DNA from: Nitriliruptoraceae bacterium
GTDB lineage: Bacteria > Actinomycetota > Nitriliruptoria > Nitriliruptorales > Nitriliruptoraceae
Direction: 5' to 3'
Assembly (NCBI GenBank): GCA_007134165.1
Contig: SLLJ01000462.1
Span: 1 to 14,584, forward strand
Length of the DNA stretch: 14,584 bases
Shown here: one piece after another, positions 1-6,885 of the stretch
How positions within the stretch are numbered: position 1 is the first letter of the stretch
How the letters are laid out: every line of letters starts with the position of its first letter
Notes under the pieces: generated by a model
Told to the model about the DNA's origin: nothing
Seen by the model: only the letters and a program-made list of their open reading frames with translations
Database searches by the model: none
Made by a program: the position numbers and the translations under genes

Positions 1-38
1 CAACTGCCGCTTCTGCCCGGCCAGCTGAAGGGGACGCT

Positions 39-580
39 GTGTGCCTGACTGCGCGAGGTGCTTCCCGGGCTGTCGTGGCGGTCCTGGCGGGGCTGGTCGT
101 CGGCGTGGTGGTGATGGAGCTCGGCTGTGCAGCGGTCGGCACCCTGCAGCCCGAACGTGAGCAACTGGTCGCCGCCGTCGAGCAGGCCGTACCACCGGGC
201 GCGGAACTCATCGACGGCCCGAACTTCCGGAAGGGCGGTGGGCCGGGCAACCTCTACCGGTGGTTCCCACCCCTTCCGGATGACGCCAGCGGCACCGTCG
301 CCGGTACCGACATGGATGAGGTGGGCCAGCACCTGACTGCCCGCGGGTTGGAACCGACGTCGTTTGGGACCCTACCTGCCTACGACGGGGGCTGATCCTG
401 GTCTGGCTGGCGGACGTCGGTGCGGGAGATGGCGACGTGAGCGTCGTTGCACGGCAGGACGCCGCGTGGTGGATGTTCCTGCACGGCCCAGCCGGTGGCC
501 TGGCCGGACTGGCCACCGGCTGGTGGGTCGGACGAAGCCGCCGTCGGGAGCCAGCTGCGAGGCAGACCATCCCGTTGTGA
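39..580 (+). pseudogene. Small two-helix membrane protein, frameshifted in a G-run
   Basis: A GTG start at 39 follows an AAGGGGAC ribosome binding site. The first frame (39-395, 118 aa) has an N-terminal hydrophobic segment at about residues 10-32 and then a soluble stretch ending in LPAYDGG and a stop. The stop follows a run of five G (387-391). One extra G would let the frame continue as YDGGLILVWLADVGAG and on to a second hydrophobic segment, WWMFLHGPAGGLAGLATGWW, a basic tail and a stop at 578-580, about 180 residues in all. The predicted joined product has two membrane segments enclosing an extracytoplasmic domain of about 110 residues. I do not recognise the family. The break may be a real mutation, a length-variable G tract, or a sequencing error. 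If the break is real, the short 118-aa form is a single-anchor protein. The join is inference; the reading frames are seen directly. Confidence 0.6.
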
Positions 581-747
581 TCCGTTGAAGGTGCTGGGAG
601 GCCGCTGGTCAGAGTGCGGGCCACCTGCAATCATCACACCTACGGCGTAAGGGGGCAGGTGGCAGCGGCGCACCCCGACCGGCGCGAACACTCCCGTGAC
701 GACCGGTGTGCAACGCCCGTGTCCTCCACCGGCTGCGGCGGCCCTGA
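581..747. other. Non-coding stretch with short repeat copy
   Basis: No credible gene. It carries one copy (703-720) of a short repeat that also occurs at 13771. The end of the stretch precedes the acetyltransferase remnant, and no start codon or ribosome binding site for that remnant is visible. Confidence 0.4.
703..720 (+). repeat. Dispersed short repeat, copy 1
   Basis: The 18 bases CCGGTGTGCAACGCCCGT are identical to 13771-13788. The core GCAACGCCCGT is also in the copy at 1965. The match ends after CCCGT, so this copy is the shortest. Confidence 0.5.
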
Positions 748-1150
748 GCGAAGGCGTCAGTCCCAGGCGCTGAGCTCGAGCTGCTGGAGTGGGGCACCGA
801 CCACGATCGCGCCGTCGAGCGGATCACCCGGCTGCTCGACCATCCCGACTACCAAGGATGGGTGGCTGTCGACCAGACCCCAATCGGGTTCGCGACCGGC
901 CAGCTCAACTGGATGCTCCAGGTCGACGCGCCCGTGGCAGAGTTGACAGGACTCGCCGTTCTCCCCGAAGCGTGCCGGCACGGGTGTCGGGTCAGGCCTG
1001 CTGACCGAGTTTGAGACCTGCGCCGTCAACGCCGGCGCCTGGCGGCTGAAGATCACCTCCGGCAACCACCGCCCCGACGCGCACACCTTCTACGAACGGC
1101 GGGGTTACGCACCTAGCGGCATCCGCCTCCACAAGCTCATCCGTGACGAG
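748..1150 (+). pseudogene. GNAT-family N-acetyltransferase remnant, frameshifted
   Basis: Reading from the stop at 745-747 gives ELELLEWGTDHDRAVERITR, then GWVAVDQTPIGFATGQLNWM and VAELTGLAVLPEA. At about 970 the frame must shift by one base to continue as RAGTGVGSGLLTEFE, the acetyl-CoA-binding motif A of GNAT enzymes, then NAGAWRLKITSGNHRPDAHT and FYERRGYAPSGIRLHKLI. These are recognisable GNAT strand 4/5 and C-terminal signatures (NxxAxxFYxxxGY type). Removing the G at 970 restores the frame. The remnant also lacks a start codon or ribosome binding site at its 5' end and has no stop near the natural end, the frame running on antisense to the next gene. It is therefore damaged at three places and very unlikely to be active. 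The family would transfer an acetyl group to an amine; the substrate is unknown. Confidence 0.8.
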
Positions 1151-1178
1151 CCCCGGCACACCTGGCAAGAACGCCCGC

Positions 1179-1197
1179 TCTCGCCACCCTCGCGAGA
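1179..1197 (-). terminator. Possible hairpin terminator of the DUF433/DUF5615 operon
   Basis: TCTCGC (1179-1184) and GCGAGA (1192-1197) pair around a 7-base loop, beginning 7 bases beyond the stop of the PIN-like toxin gene. There is no T tract, which is common in high-GC actinobacteria but leaves the call weak. Confidence 0.35.
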
Positions 1198-1203
1198 CCA
1201 TCA

Positions 1204-1596
1204 TCAGGTGGGTCGAGCCTCGCCGGACTCGGTGATCGGTAGCGTCCGCACACGAAGTCGACGCTCCTCGACCACCACGATGGCGCCGTCCCGCAAGTCC
1301 GCCTCGATAGAGGCAAGGTTGGCGAGCAACAGCGCCGCCTGCTCTCGCGGCCGACGACCAGTCTGGCGGTGGAACAACACGACCGACGGCTCCGCGGCCT
1401 CCAGCGAGGCCAACAGGTCACCGAAGTCCGTGTCCGCTGCCACGATCACACGTGCATCCCGAGCAGCGTGCTCGAGGATCGCCGGATCTAGAGCATCCAG
1501 CCGGAGCGCCTCCCCGACGTGGACCGCGTCGTGGCCGGCGTCGCGCAACTCCTGCACGATCACCGGGGACATGCTCGCATCGACCAGGAACCTCAT
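1204..1596 (-). CDS. DUF5615 PIN-like toxin
   Basis: This 130-aa protein starts MRFLVDASMSPVIVQELRDA, matching the start of DUF5615 (Mut7-C/PIN-like) proteins, where the early acidic residue (here D6) is part of the active site. A second acidic cluster, AADTDFGDLL (about residues 53-62), corresponds to the conserved D-x-D-F motif. The fold is predicted to be a metal-dependent ribonuclease. The ATG overlaps the stop of the upstream DUF433 gene by 4 bases (ATGA), so the two are translationally coupled. DUF433 plus DUF5615 pairs are a recognised type II toxin-antitoxin arrangement, so the role inferred is an RNase toxin held inactive by its partner. Family membership is by motif reading. RNase activity has not been shown for this protein. 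Confidence 0.85.
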   Translation of the reverse strand: MRFLVDASMSPVIVQELRDAGHDAVHVGEALRLDALDPAILEHAARDARVIVAADTDFGDLLASLEAAEPSVVLFHRQTGRRPREQAALLLANLASIEADLRDGAIVVVEERRLRVRTLPITESGEARPT

Positions 1597-1823
1597 CCCA
1601 CCGGACGTAGCGGCAGTTCACGCTCCCGGACCGCCTCCGCCGCGTAACGCAGGGCCTCAGAGATGTCGTCTGCTTCCAGGTAGGGGAAGTCAGCCAGGAT
1701 CTCCTCGACGGTCATCCCGTCGGCAACCATGCCGACCACGGTTGCAACCGGAACCCGTAGGCCGCGGATGCAGGGCACGCCCCCCAGCACCTCAGGGTCG
1801 GTCGTGATCCGCTCGAACGTCAT
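1593..1823 (-). CDS. DUF433 antitoxin
   Basis: The start is the ATG at 1821-1823, chosen because GGAGGA lies a few bases before it; a longer open frame to 1859 lacks such a site. The 76-aa product begins MTFERITTDPEVLGGVPCIR and continues GLRVPVATVVGMVADGMTVE and EEILADFPYLEADDISEAL. The segment from GGVPCIRG to the YLEADDISEAL helix is diagnostic of DUF433, whose compact fold includes a helix-turn-helix able to bind DNA. It lies first in the operon and overlaps the DUF5615 toxin gene by 4 bases, the usual antitoxin-first order. It probably neutralises the toxin and represses its own promoter; the inverted repeat at 1871-1894 is a candidate operator. Confidence 0.88.
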   Translation of the reverse strand: MTFERITTDPEVLGGVPCIRGLRVPVATVVGMVADGMTVEEILADFPYLEADDISEALRYAAEAVRERELPLRPVG

Positions 1824-1870
1824 CGCCGTCCTCCTCACCCCAACAGCGTACGCCCACACTGACCGTGAGG

Positions 1871-1894
1871 CCGTGGGCTGTCCACAGCCTACGG
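1871..1894. promoter_or_regulatory. Inverted repeat upstream of the DUF433/DUF5615 operon
   Basis: CCGTGGGCTGT and ACAGCCTACGG face each other across two bases, complementary throughout apart from one G-T pair. It lies 48 bases before the antitoxin start. Either an operator for antitoxin autoregulation or a 5' leader hairpin would fit. No other gene nearby would need a terminator here. Confidence 0.45.
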
Positions 1895-2070
1895 AACGGT
1901 CTGCGCGACCAGCCCGCGAAGCACGGGAGTTCCGAGCCTTCCATCAGTCTGCACGAACCAGGGCGCAACGCCCGTTGTCGGGTAGTCGCGCGGCGAGTCC
2001 TGCTCAAGGCCATGACACGTGGCACCGCCCGCCTGTAGAGCACCGGTCGCAGGCATTCGACGTGTGACGC
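1895..2070. other. Gene-free stretch between TA operon and lipoprotein gene
   Basis: No credible gene in either strand. It holds repeat copy 2 (1965-1994). Read on the minus strand, that copy would encode LPDNGRC, followed by a stop 24 bases later, similar to SDNGRC in the remnant at 13739-13860. This suggests remains of a common ancestral sequence. Confidence 0.35.
1965..1994 (+). repeat. Dispersed short repeat, copy 2
   Basis: GCAACGCCCGTTGTCGG (1965-1981) is identical to 13778-13794. The following 13 bases match 13795-13807 at 10 positions, giving about 27 of 30 identical. Orientation is the same as in the other two copies. Confidence 0.55.
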
Positions 2071-2112
2071 GCCGTCGGGCTGCCCGGTCAACGACGGCAG
2101 CAGCCCGACGGC
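2071..2112 (-). terminator. Strong hairpin terminator of the GerMN lipoprotein gene
   Basis: GCCGTCGGGCTGC (2071-2083) and GCAGCCCGACGGC (2100-2112) are perfectly complementary over 13 bases around a 16-base loop. It begins 15 bases beyond the stop codon of the lipoprotein gene. No T tract follows. Confidence 0.7.
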
Positions 2113-2127
2113 TCCACGGTCCGACGG

Positions 2128-3207
2128 TCAGACGGGCGGGCTGCGCTGGAGCCATTCGTAGAAGGCGTCGACGTCACCGTCGAACGAGTACACCACGTCG
2201 TCGACGGTCGGGAACTGCAATGTGGTCGCGTCCAGCGCTGCGAGCAGTGCCGTGGATCCTGCTGATGTCGATGCGTTGGGGATCACGGTCTGCAACGCCG
2301 TGTCGAACGAGACCTCGGCGACGCCCGAGTCGAGGCGCACCGAGGTGAGCATCCCCGCGGTGTCCTCGGAGAACCAGCTCCAGTAGCCCTGCTCCTGCTC
2401 GGCTGCGGTCGGGCCCTCGAGCAGCGCCTGCAGGGCTCCCGACAGCACGCGCGGGAGCTCGACGTCACGCTCGACCGCGAACACCTCCGTGTCTTCACCG
2501 CGATCGGGGTTGGTGAAGTACACCTCGACGGTCGCCGTTCCCGACTCGACCTCCGGCTCGGCGGTGCCATCGGTCGGTGGGGCCGCGTCGCCGTTCGGTG
2601 GGGCGAGCTGCAGCCACTCGTAGAACGCCTCCACGTCGCCGTCGAGCGAGTAGCGGCTGTCGGTGATCTCGGGGAACTGCCGCGTCGTCGCATCCAGTTC
2701 AGCCAGTAGGACCAGAGACCCGGCAGACGTGGACGCTCCGGGGATCGTCGTACGCATCGTGTCGTCAACGTCGACGTACGCCACCCCGTCCTCGACCCGG
2801 ACCGATCGCAGCATCCCAGCGGTGTCCGGCGAGAACCAACTGGAGAAGCCCTGATCGCGCTCCTCGACCGTGGGGCCTGCCAGGAGTTCGCGGACCGCCG
2901 CCGTCGGCAGGTCATCGTCCGTCGTCGTACGCCCCACCGGATAGACCTCGCCCTCGGCACCACGGTCGAGGTTGGTGAAGAAGACCTGCAACTCGCGGGA
3001 TGTCGGCTCCGTCACCCCATCGTCCTCGGCATCCGGATCACGATCAGCTTGTTCGTCGGATGGCTGATCCGGCGCATCGGTGCCCGTCTCGGTGTCACCG
3101 TCACCGCTGCAACCGACAAGCACCAGGACCAGGATCGCCAGCAGGGTGGTCATCACCACCCGTCGAGATCGCCAACGATCCAGCCGTATCCGCATTGACG
3201 CCTTCAT
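2128..3207 (-). CDS. Lipoprotein with two tandem GerMN domains
   Basis: The ATG at 3205-3207 is chosen because GGGGAGG precedes it closely; an open frame to 3327 is longer but has no such site and would spoil the signal. The 359-aa product has a basic N-terminus, a hydrophobic segment at 17-32 and a lipobox LVGC with Cys33, so it is predicted to be lipid-anchored outside the membrane. An acidic, disordered linker (34-70) follows. Two homologous copies come next: residues about 72-204, starting LQVFFTNLDRG, and about 226-358, starting VEVYFTNPDRG. Each contains a (L/G)A/EGPT motif, an SWFS..TAGML segment, a STSAGS segment and ends FDGDVDAFYEWLQ-like. This pattern fits the GerMN (sporulation/spore germination) domain, which in actinobacteria occurs in secreted lipoproteins of unknown function. 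No operon partner is evident. Confidence 0.85.
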   Translation of the reverse strand: MKASMRIRLDRWRSRRVVMTTLLAILVLVLVGCSGDGDTETGTDAPDQPSDEQADRDPDAEDDGVTEPTSRELQVFFTNLDRGAEGEVYPVGRTTTDDDLPTAAVRELLAGPTVEERDQGFSSWFSPDTAGMLRSVRVEDGVAYVDVDDTMRTTIPGASTSAGSLVLLAELDATTRQFPEITDSRYSLDGDVEAFYEWLQLAPPNGDAAPPTDGTAEPEVESGTATVEVYFTNPDRGEDTEVFAVERDVELPRVLSGALQALLEGPTAAEQEQGYWSWFSEDTAGMLTSVRLDSGVAEVSFDTALQTVIPNASTSAGSTALLAALDATTLQFPTVDDVVYSFDGDVDAFYEWLQRSPPV

Positions 3208-3465
3208 GGCCGCCTCCCCAACGTCGATCTTCGCCACCTCGACGTTCCGTTGTCGACGGTACGCAGCCGGCACGACCACGGACAGAGGCCCCCTGCGGTG
3301 ACGCGGGGGACCTCCGACCCTCGTCACTAGACCACGGCCGCAGGAACTCAGGACGAACCTCCCTGGCGGTCAACCGTTCCGCCGCCTGTCTCATCCACGC
3401 CGCTGCGGCTGCTGCTCTGAAGGTCAGTCCCGGGGCCCTCCAGCGCCGCGACCCTGAAGCGGCAT
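3208..3465. other. Gene-free stretch upstream of the lipoprotein gene
   Basis: It should hold the minus-strand promoter for the lipoprotein gene, but no convincing -10/-35 pair stands out. No N-terminal half of the neighbouring hydrolase remnant was recognised here. Confidence 0.3.
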
Positions 3466-3903
3466 GTGCGCGCCACCAGACGAGGTCTCACCACGCCCGC
3501 TCGCGACCGACCGTGCGCTCGAGTGTCGGCCGAGGTTGGTCAGCCCATCGGATCGCACGGCATCGGCACCATCGTCGGGTTGTCAGACGCGGAGATCGAC
3601 CACCTGCGGGGGCAGCCGAACTGGCCGAACCGTCTCGCGTTGGCGCACACGGTGCCACGCGAGCTGCGTCCGGCACCGCGGGAGCTGTTCGACCTGGCGG
3701 ATGCGGCCAGCATCGATCTACCCACCCTGATGCTCGTCGCCAGCGACCACCCTGAGCTCTTCCAGACCTGCGCGCAGGACCTGGTCGAGACCATGCCTGA
3801 CGCGCGTACGGTCGTGCTCGACGGGCAGGGACACGCCGCGGAGATGTTCGCTCCCGCGACCATCGCCGAGCAGGTGTTGGCCTTCCTCCACGACGAGGCG
3901 TAG
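3466..3903 (+). pseudogene. Alpha/beta hydrolase, C-terminal fragment
   Basis: Only the C-terminal half of an alpha/beta hydrolase can be read. Homology-like text starts near VGLSDAEIDHLRGQPNWPNR, a cap-domain segment, followed by LALAHTVPREL. It continues through the strand with the acid residue (TLMLVASDHPELF) to the catalytic histidine segment LDGQGHAAEMFAPATIAEQV and LAFLHDEA. The oxyanion HG motif and the nucleophile elbow G-x-S-x-G are absent, and the upstream 30-odd residues look like random translation. It therefore cannot be a working enzyme alone. An intact parent of this type would be an epoxide-hydrolase-like or esterase-like protein of about 270 residues. The 5' end given is the first in-frame ATG; the genuine remnant probably begins near 3530. 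Confidence 0.7.
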
Positions 3904-4184
3904 CGCCATCACCCGTCCGCCACCAGACAGCGGCACCAGCACACCTTGACGCCTCCCACGTGACGGCCAGGTTCGTCCCGGCGCCTGTGCCCCTCAGCCT
4001 GTAACGGCCCCGTGCCTCCCATCCTCGCGGCTCGCCATCGGATGACACACAGAGGCGTCGTGTCAGCGACCCGGCTGCGCTCAGTGTCGCACGTTTCAGG
4101 AGGACCGTGCTCGAGCGCTCACGGGGTCGCTCCATCTGTCGTCTGTGGTCCACGCACGATCCGCTGCGATCGAACCGCGTCAAC
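3904..4184. other. Convergent intergenic stretch
   Basis: This lies between the hydrolase remnant and the convergent GrpB-family gene. I see no gene and no hairpin good enough to call as a terminator. Confidence 0.3.
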
Positions 4185-4721
4185 TCAGCCGATGTCGCTC
4201 ACGACCGCCGCCACCAACGCTGACTTGGCTTGCGTGTACGCCTCCCGATCCGACGCATGGACCTGGGCTGCCCGACGCTTCAGGTGTGCGTACTCGGCAG
4301 CGAGCTCGGGGTGGTCTCTCAGGCGATCTCGGAACGCCAACGCCTGCCGCCAGCGAGGATGCTCGGACTCGACGAGGTGCAGGTGCGCCAACCGACGATC
4401 CTGCTGGGCAAGCACGAACATCCGTCGCCAGGGCCGCTGGTCAAGGTCGGGTGGGACCAGGGACCAGCCACCAGCGACGAGCGTGCCGTCGGCCCCGGCG
4501 CTGTCGTCGAGCGAAGCGACGGGCGCCATCAGATCGACGATGGGCTTGGCCACAAGGCCCGGTACCGCGGTGCTGCCGACGTGTTCGACCGGCCCAGTGA
4601 GCCAGCGATCCAGCCGGCGGTTGAGGTCCTCGATGAGTGCGGTAGCACGCGGTACCCAGGCAGGATCTGGCTCCGAGACGTCGATCGTCTCCACGGCCCA
4701 CGCCGGCCAGCTACGCGCCAC
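4185..4721 (-). CDS. GrpB-family (UPF0157) nucleotidyltransferase-like protein
   Basis: The GTG at 4719-4721 is chosen because GAGGAGG lies 5-6 bases upstream; an open frame to 4820 has no such signal. The product is 178 aa. The signature EHVGSTAVPGLVAKPIVDL at about residues 46-64 is diagnostic: GS plus the following acidic residue form the nucleotidyltransferase-like active-site strand. The C-terminal part RLAHLHLVESEHPRWRQALA (110-129), then FRDRLRDHPELAAEYAHLKR, is the equally conserved second half. GrpB proteins have a nucleotidyltransferase fold; the substrate and physiological role are unknown for most. Length fits the family (about 170-190 aa). It stands alone, with no operon partner in either direction. 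Confidence 0.9.
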   Translation of the reverse strand: MARSWPAWAVETIDVSEPDPAWVPRATALIEDLNRRLDRWLTGPVEHVGSTAVPGLVAKPIVDLMAPVASLDDSAGADGTLVAGGWSLVPPDLDQRPWRRMFVLAQQDRRLAHLHLVESEHPRWRQALAFRDRLRDHPELAAEYAHLKRRAAQVHASDREAYTQAKSALVAAVVSDIG

Positions 4722-5103
4722 AGGAACCTCCTCAGACGGCCATGCTATGGCTCGGCCAGGCAGCACGGCCTGCTGCGGAGCAGGAAGAAACGCCCGGATC
4801 CGCCAGGTTGATGCGACCACCCGTTGAACTCGCAGCGGTTCTGCCTATGCAGGGCGGTTGACCGCATTCGTGCGTTGCGGTGGTTCTGCCGGGGTTCGGG
4901 GACGGCCTTTCGGGACAAGGGCCGCGTTGCAGTGCCGCGCTGACAAGACGCGCACGGAGCACCTACGAGCACCGCTACTGGTCCCGGCGGCTGTGCCGGA
5001 GCAAAGGCCTGGTGGCGAGTGGCCGACAAACCGTCCGCTGACGCGAAGTTCCTCGCAAGGCGCCGCGGCGCTGACCGACTGCGCGGTGTGTGGTCGGTGG
5101 GGC
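4722..5103. other. Gene-free stretch between GrpB-like and anti-sigma genes
   Basis: About 380 bases without a credible gene. It should hold the grpB-like promoter and the end of the sigma operon transcript. A 12-base palindrome, GCGCCGCGGCGC (5060-5071), lies 33 bases past the anti-sigma stop but has almost no loop. A small hairpin CAGGC/GCCTG (4757-4772) lies in the presumed leader of the GrpB-like gene. Neither is strong. Confidence 0.35.
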
Positions 5104-5730
5104 TCACCTGGTCTCGTCGCTGGCGGTTTGTTGTTCCTCGGGAGTGAGTTGGCGCCAGATGCTGCTGAACACCACGCCGAGCACGGGGAGCAGCGCGATC
5201 GTGATCGCGTGCAAGATCCCCATGAGCAGCAGCATCGCGCCGATACGTCCGGTGAGCGAGTTGAGGTGCACCGCGGTGCCGTCGGGTCCGAGCCACTCGT
5301 CTCTGGGCACGACCCGGGTCTCGATCACCACGAACGCGGTGAACACGAGGTAGTACGCGACGTCGAGCACGCGCAGGAAGTGGCGTCCGGTCGACGGGTT
5401 GGCGATGAACACGCTGCTGACGAAGATGCCACCGAAGCGGCGGATCAGTGGCCCGAGCACGATGATGAGTGTGATCAGTATCGCGGCGGTGAGCAGCTCG
5501 AGCGACCACCAGGGCCAGATCACCCGTCCCTCGGCTACCTCGGCGAGGGCAACGAGGTAGGCGGCGACCGACAGCAGCCCGACGAGGGACCAGGCTGCCG
5601 CGGCGCGGACGCGGCGTCGGTGGGCGTGGTCCTCCGCGATCGAGCGTTGGATCCGTGCGAACAGGTCCGGGCTGACCTCGTAGGTGTCGGCGCGGTGGAA
5701 GGTCTCGCGTAGCAGCTGCTCGACGCTCAC
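5104..5730 (-). CDS. Putative membrane anti-sigma factor
   Basis: The 208-aa product starts MSVEQLLRETFHRADTYEVS, then PDLFARIQRSIAEDHAHRRR. This amphipathic, cytosolic 40-residue start resembles those of anti-sigma proteins partnered with actinobacterial SigE-family sigma factors. Hydrophobic segments follow at about 43-64, 76-95, 119-138 and 163-190. There is no HxxxCxxC zinc motif. The ATG overlaps the stop of the sigma gene by 4 bases, so the two are translationally coupled, as expected of a sigma/anti-sigma pair. Residues about 77-190 are clearly paralogous to the small membrane protein at 6401-6874 (shared ANPSTG/ANPRTG, DVAYYLVF/DIAYYLIF and GAMLLLMGILH/GGMLLIMGVLH). It probably holds the sigma factor at the membrane until a signal arrives. 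The anti-sigma role is inferred from position and the N-terminus. Confidence 0.7.
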   Translation of the reverse strand: MSVEQLLRETFHRADTYEVSPDLFARIQRSIAEDHAHRRRVRAAAAWSLVGLLSVAAYLVALAEVAEGRVIWPWWSLELLTAAILITLIIVLGPLIRRFGGIFVSSVFIANPSTGRHFLRVLDVAYYLVFTAFVVIETRVVPRDEWLGPDGTAVHLNSLTGRIGAMLLLMGILHAITIALLPVLGVVFSSIWRQLTPEEQQTASDETR

Positions 5731-6404
5731 GTCCGTCCCTCGAGACGGGTCCGTAGCCGAGCCATGGCGCGACGGCTGTGGGTTTTCACCGAGTTCGGCG
5801 AGATCCCCAAGGTGTCTGCGGTCTCCTGCTCGGACAGTTCCAGGTAGTAGCGCAGCACCAGGCAGTCGCGTTGCTGTGGTGAGAGCGCATGGAGCGCGTC
5901 GACCACCGCCGCCTGCTGCTCGTCGAGCACGATGCGATCATCGAGCGCGTCCGGGGACGCCGCCGGGGTGAGCGCCTCGAAGTGGCGCAGCGACATCAGG
6001 CCGCGCCGGTTGTGGTCACGGGAGAGGTTGAGCACGATCGAGCGCAGGTAGGCGGCCGCCCGGGTCCGGTCCTCGATCCGGCCGGTGGCATGGTGCAGCC
6101 GGATGAACGCCTCCTGCACCAGGTCCTCGGCCGCGTTGCGGTCATCGGTGAACAGCCGTGCCAGACGGACCAGCGCGGCTGACTCCTGCTCGAACAGCTC
6201 GGCGACCAGCGCATCCCCGTCCAGTTCGGCCAGCCGGGCGGTGGTCTGCTCGGAGGCCTTCACCGACGCGGACGAAGGCCCTGATCGGGCTGGCTCGGCC
6301 ATCGCCGCCAGGATCGCGTCGGCCACCTCGAGCCAGACCAGCGCCGGTGGGGGATGCACCACGCTCACGCGGGCGCCCTGGAGGAATCCGAGGCCAACGG
6401 TCAC
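5727..6404 (-). CDS. ECF/SigE-like RNA polymerase sigma factor
   Basis: The 225-aa protein has sigma region 2 at about 69-134: FEQESAALVRLARLFTDD, then RNAAEDLVQEAFIRLH, the core-binding and -10-recognition segment. Region 4 lies at about 172-220: ALSPQQRDCLVLRYYLELSE and the helix-turn-helix QETADTLGISPNSVKTHSRR. No region 3 separates them, which is the ECF (group 4) layout. The assigned start is a GTG at 6404 that overlaps the upstream stop (GTGA). The ATG at residue 35 is an alternative, since the first 60 residues show no known domain. It is the middle gene of a three-gene overlapping operon and probably directs polymerase to a small regulon, including perhaps this operon. The final gene is its likely inhibitor. 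Confidence 0.9.
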   Translation of the reverse strand: MTVGLGFLQGARVSVVHPPPALVWLEVADAILAAMAEPARSGPSSASVKASEQTTARLAELDGDALVAELFEQESAALVRLARLFTDDRNAAEDLVQEAFIRLHHATGRIEDRTRAAAYLRSIVLNLSRDHNRRGLMSLRHFEALTPAASPDALDDRIVLDEQQAAVVDALHALSPQQRDCLVLRYYLELSEQETADTLGISPNSVKTHSRRAMARLRTRLEGRT

Positions 6405-6874
6405 GACGTTTCCGTCGACGACGGCCCGGAGACATCCGTCTCGTCGTCGGGGGAAGCGCGGCTGACCCCGTCCGGGCGGGCCGGCGAACGTGACGTGCCA
6501 ACGGCCGCGAGGTCCCGTCCGAGACCGAGCAGCCGCCCGATGATGGGCAGGCTCAGCACGTTGAGCCCGTGGAGGACACCCATGATCAGCAGCATCCCCC
6601 CGAGCCGGATCAGCACCATCTCCATCTGGGCAGCGGTGACCGTCTCACCCCAATCGTCGGGACGTTCGAACGTGGTGGTGACCAGGATGTAGGCGGCAAA
6701 GATCAGGTAGTAGGCGATGTCCATCAGCACCATGTAGCTCTTGCCGGTGCGTGGGTTCGCCCGGAACACGTCCGCGGCGTAGCTGCGCCCGAACCGTTTG
6801 ATGAACGGCCCCAACACCAGCACGATCACGATCAACGTCCCGGCGACGATCAGCTCGACCACCCACCAGCTCAT
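6401..6874 (-). CDS. Membrane protein, paralogue of the anti-sigma membrane domain
   Basis: The ATG at 6872-6874 is chosen because GAGGAAGG precedes it by about 7 bases; a longer open frame to 7036 lacks one. The 157-aa product has hydrophobic segments at about 4-24, 48-66 and 90-112, then a hydrophilic C-terminal tail (118-157). Residues 6-117 align with residues 77-190 of the product of 5104-5730, including LGPFIKRFG/LGPLIRRFG, ANPRTGKSYMVLMDIAYYLI and GGMLLIMGVLHGLN. It lacks the cytosolic anti-sigma-like N-terminus. As first gene of the operon it overlaps the sigma gene by 4 bases. It may be a sensing or scaffolding partner of the anti-sigma factor. I do not recognise a named family. The relation to the paralogue is seen in the sequence; the function is inference. 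Confidence 0.7.
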   Translation of the reverse strand: MSWWVVELIVAGTLIVIVLVLGPFIKRFGRSYAADVFRANPRTGKSYMVLMDIAYYLIFAAYILVTTTFERPDDWGETVTAAQMEMVLIRLGGMLLIMGVLHGLNVLSLPIIGRLLGLGRDLAAVGTSRSPARPDGVSRASPDDETDVSGPSSTETS

Positions 6875-6885
6875 CCGCACACCTT

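Noticed and set aside
1208..1807. A plus-strand open frame of 199 codons that continues the GNAT frame
   Set aside because: Beyond about 1150 it is antisense to the DUF5615 and DUF433 genes and has no GNAT-like content; it only shows that the GNAT stop is lost.
5060..5071. Palindrome GCGCCGCGGCGC as terminator of the sigma operon
   Set aside because: It leaves only two central bases and in GC-rich DNA such a palindrome is expected by chance.
4745..5509. A minus-strand open frame of 254 codons upstream of the GrpB-like gene
   Set aside because: It overlaps the anti-sigma gene in another frame on the same strand and is His/Arg-rich with no recognisable domain.
4858..5712. A long plus-strand open frame of 284 codons
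   Set aside because: It is antisense to the anti-sigma gene, with biased Glu/Gly/Arg/His content, no ribosome binding site and no recognisable motif; the minus-strand product has clear membrane helices and a paralogue.
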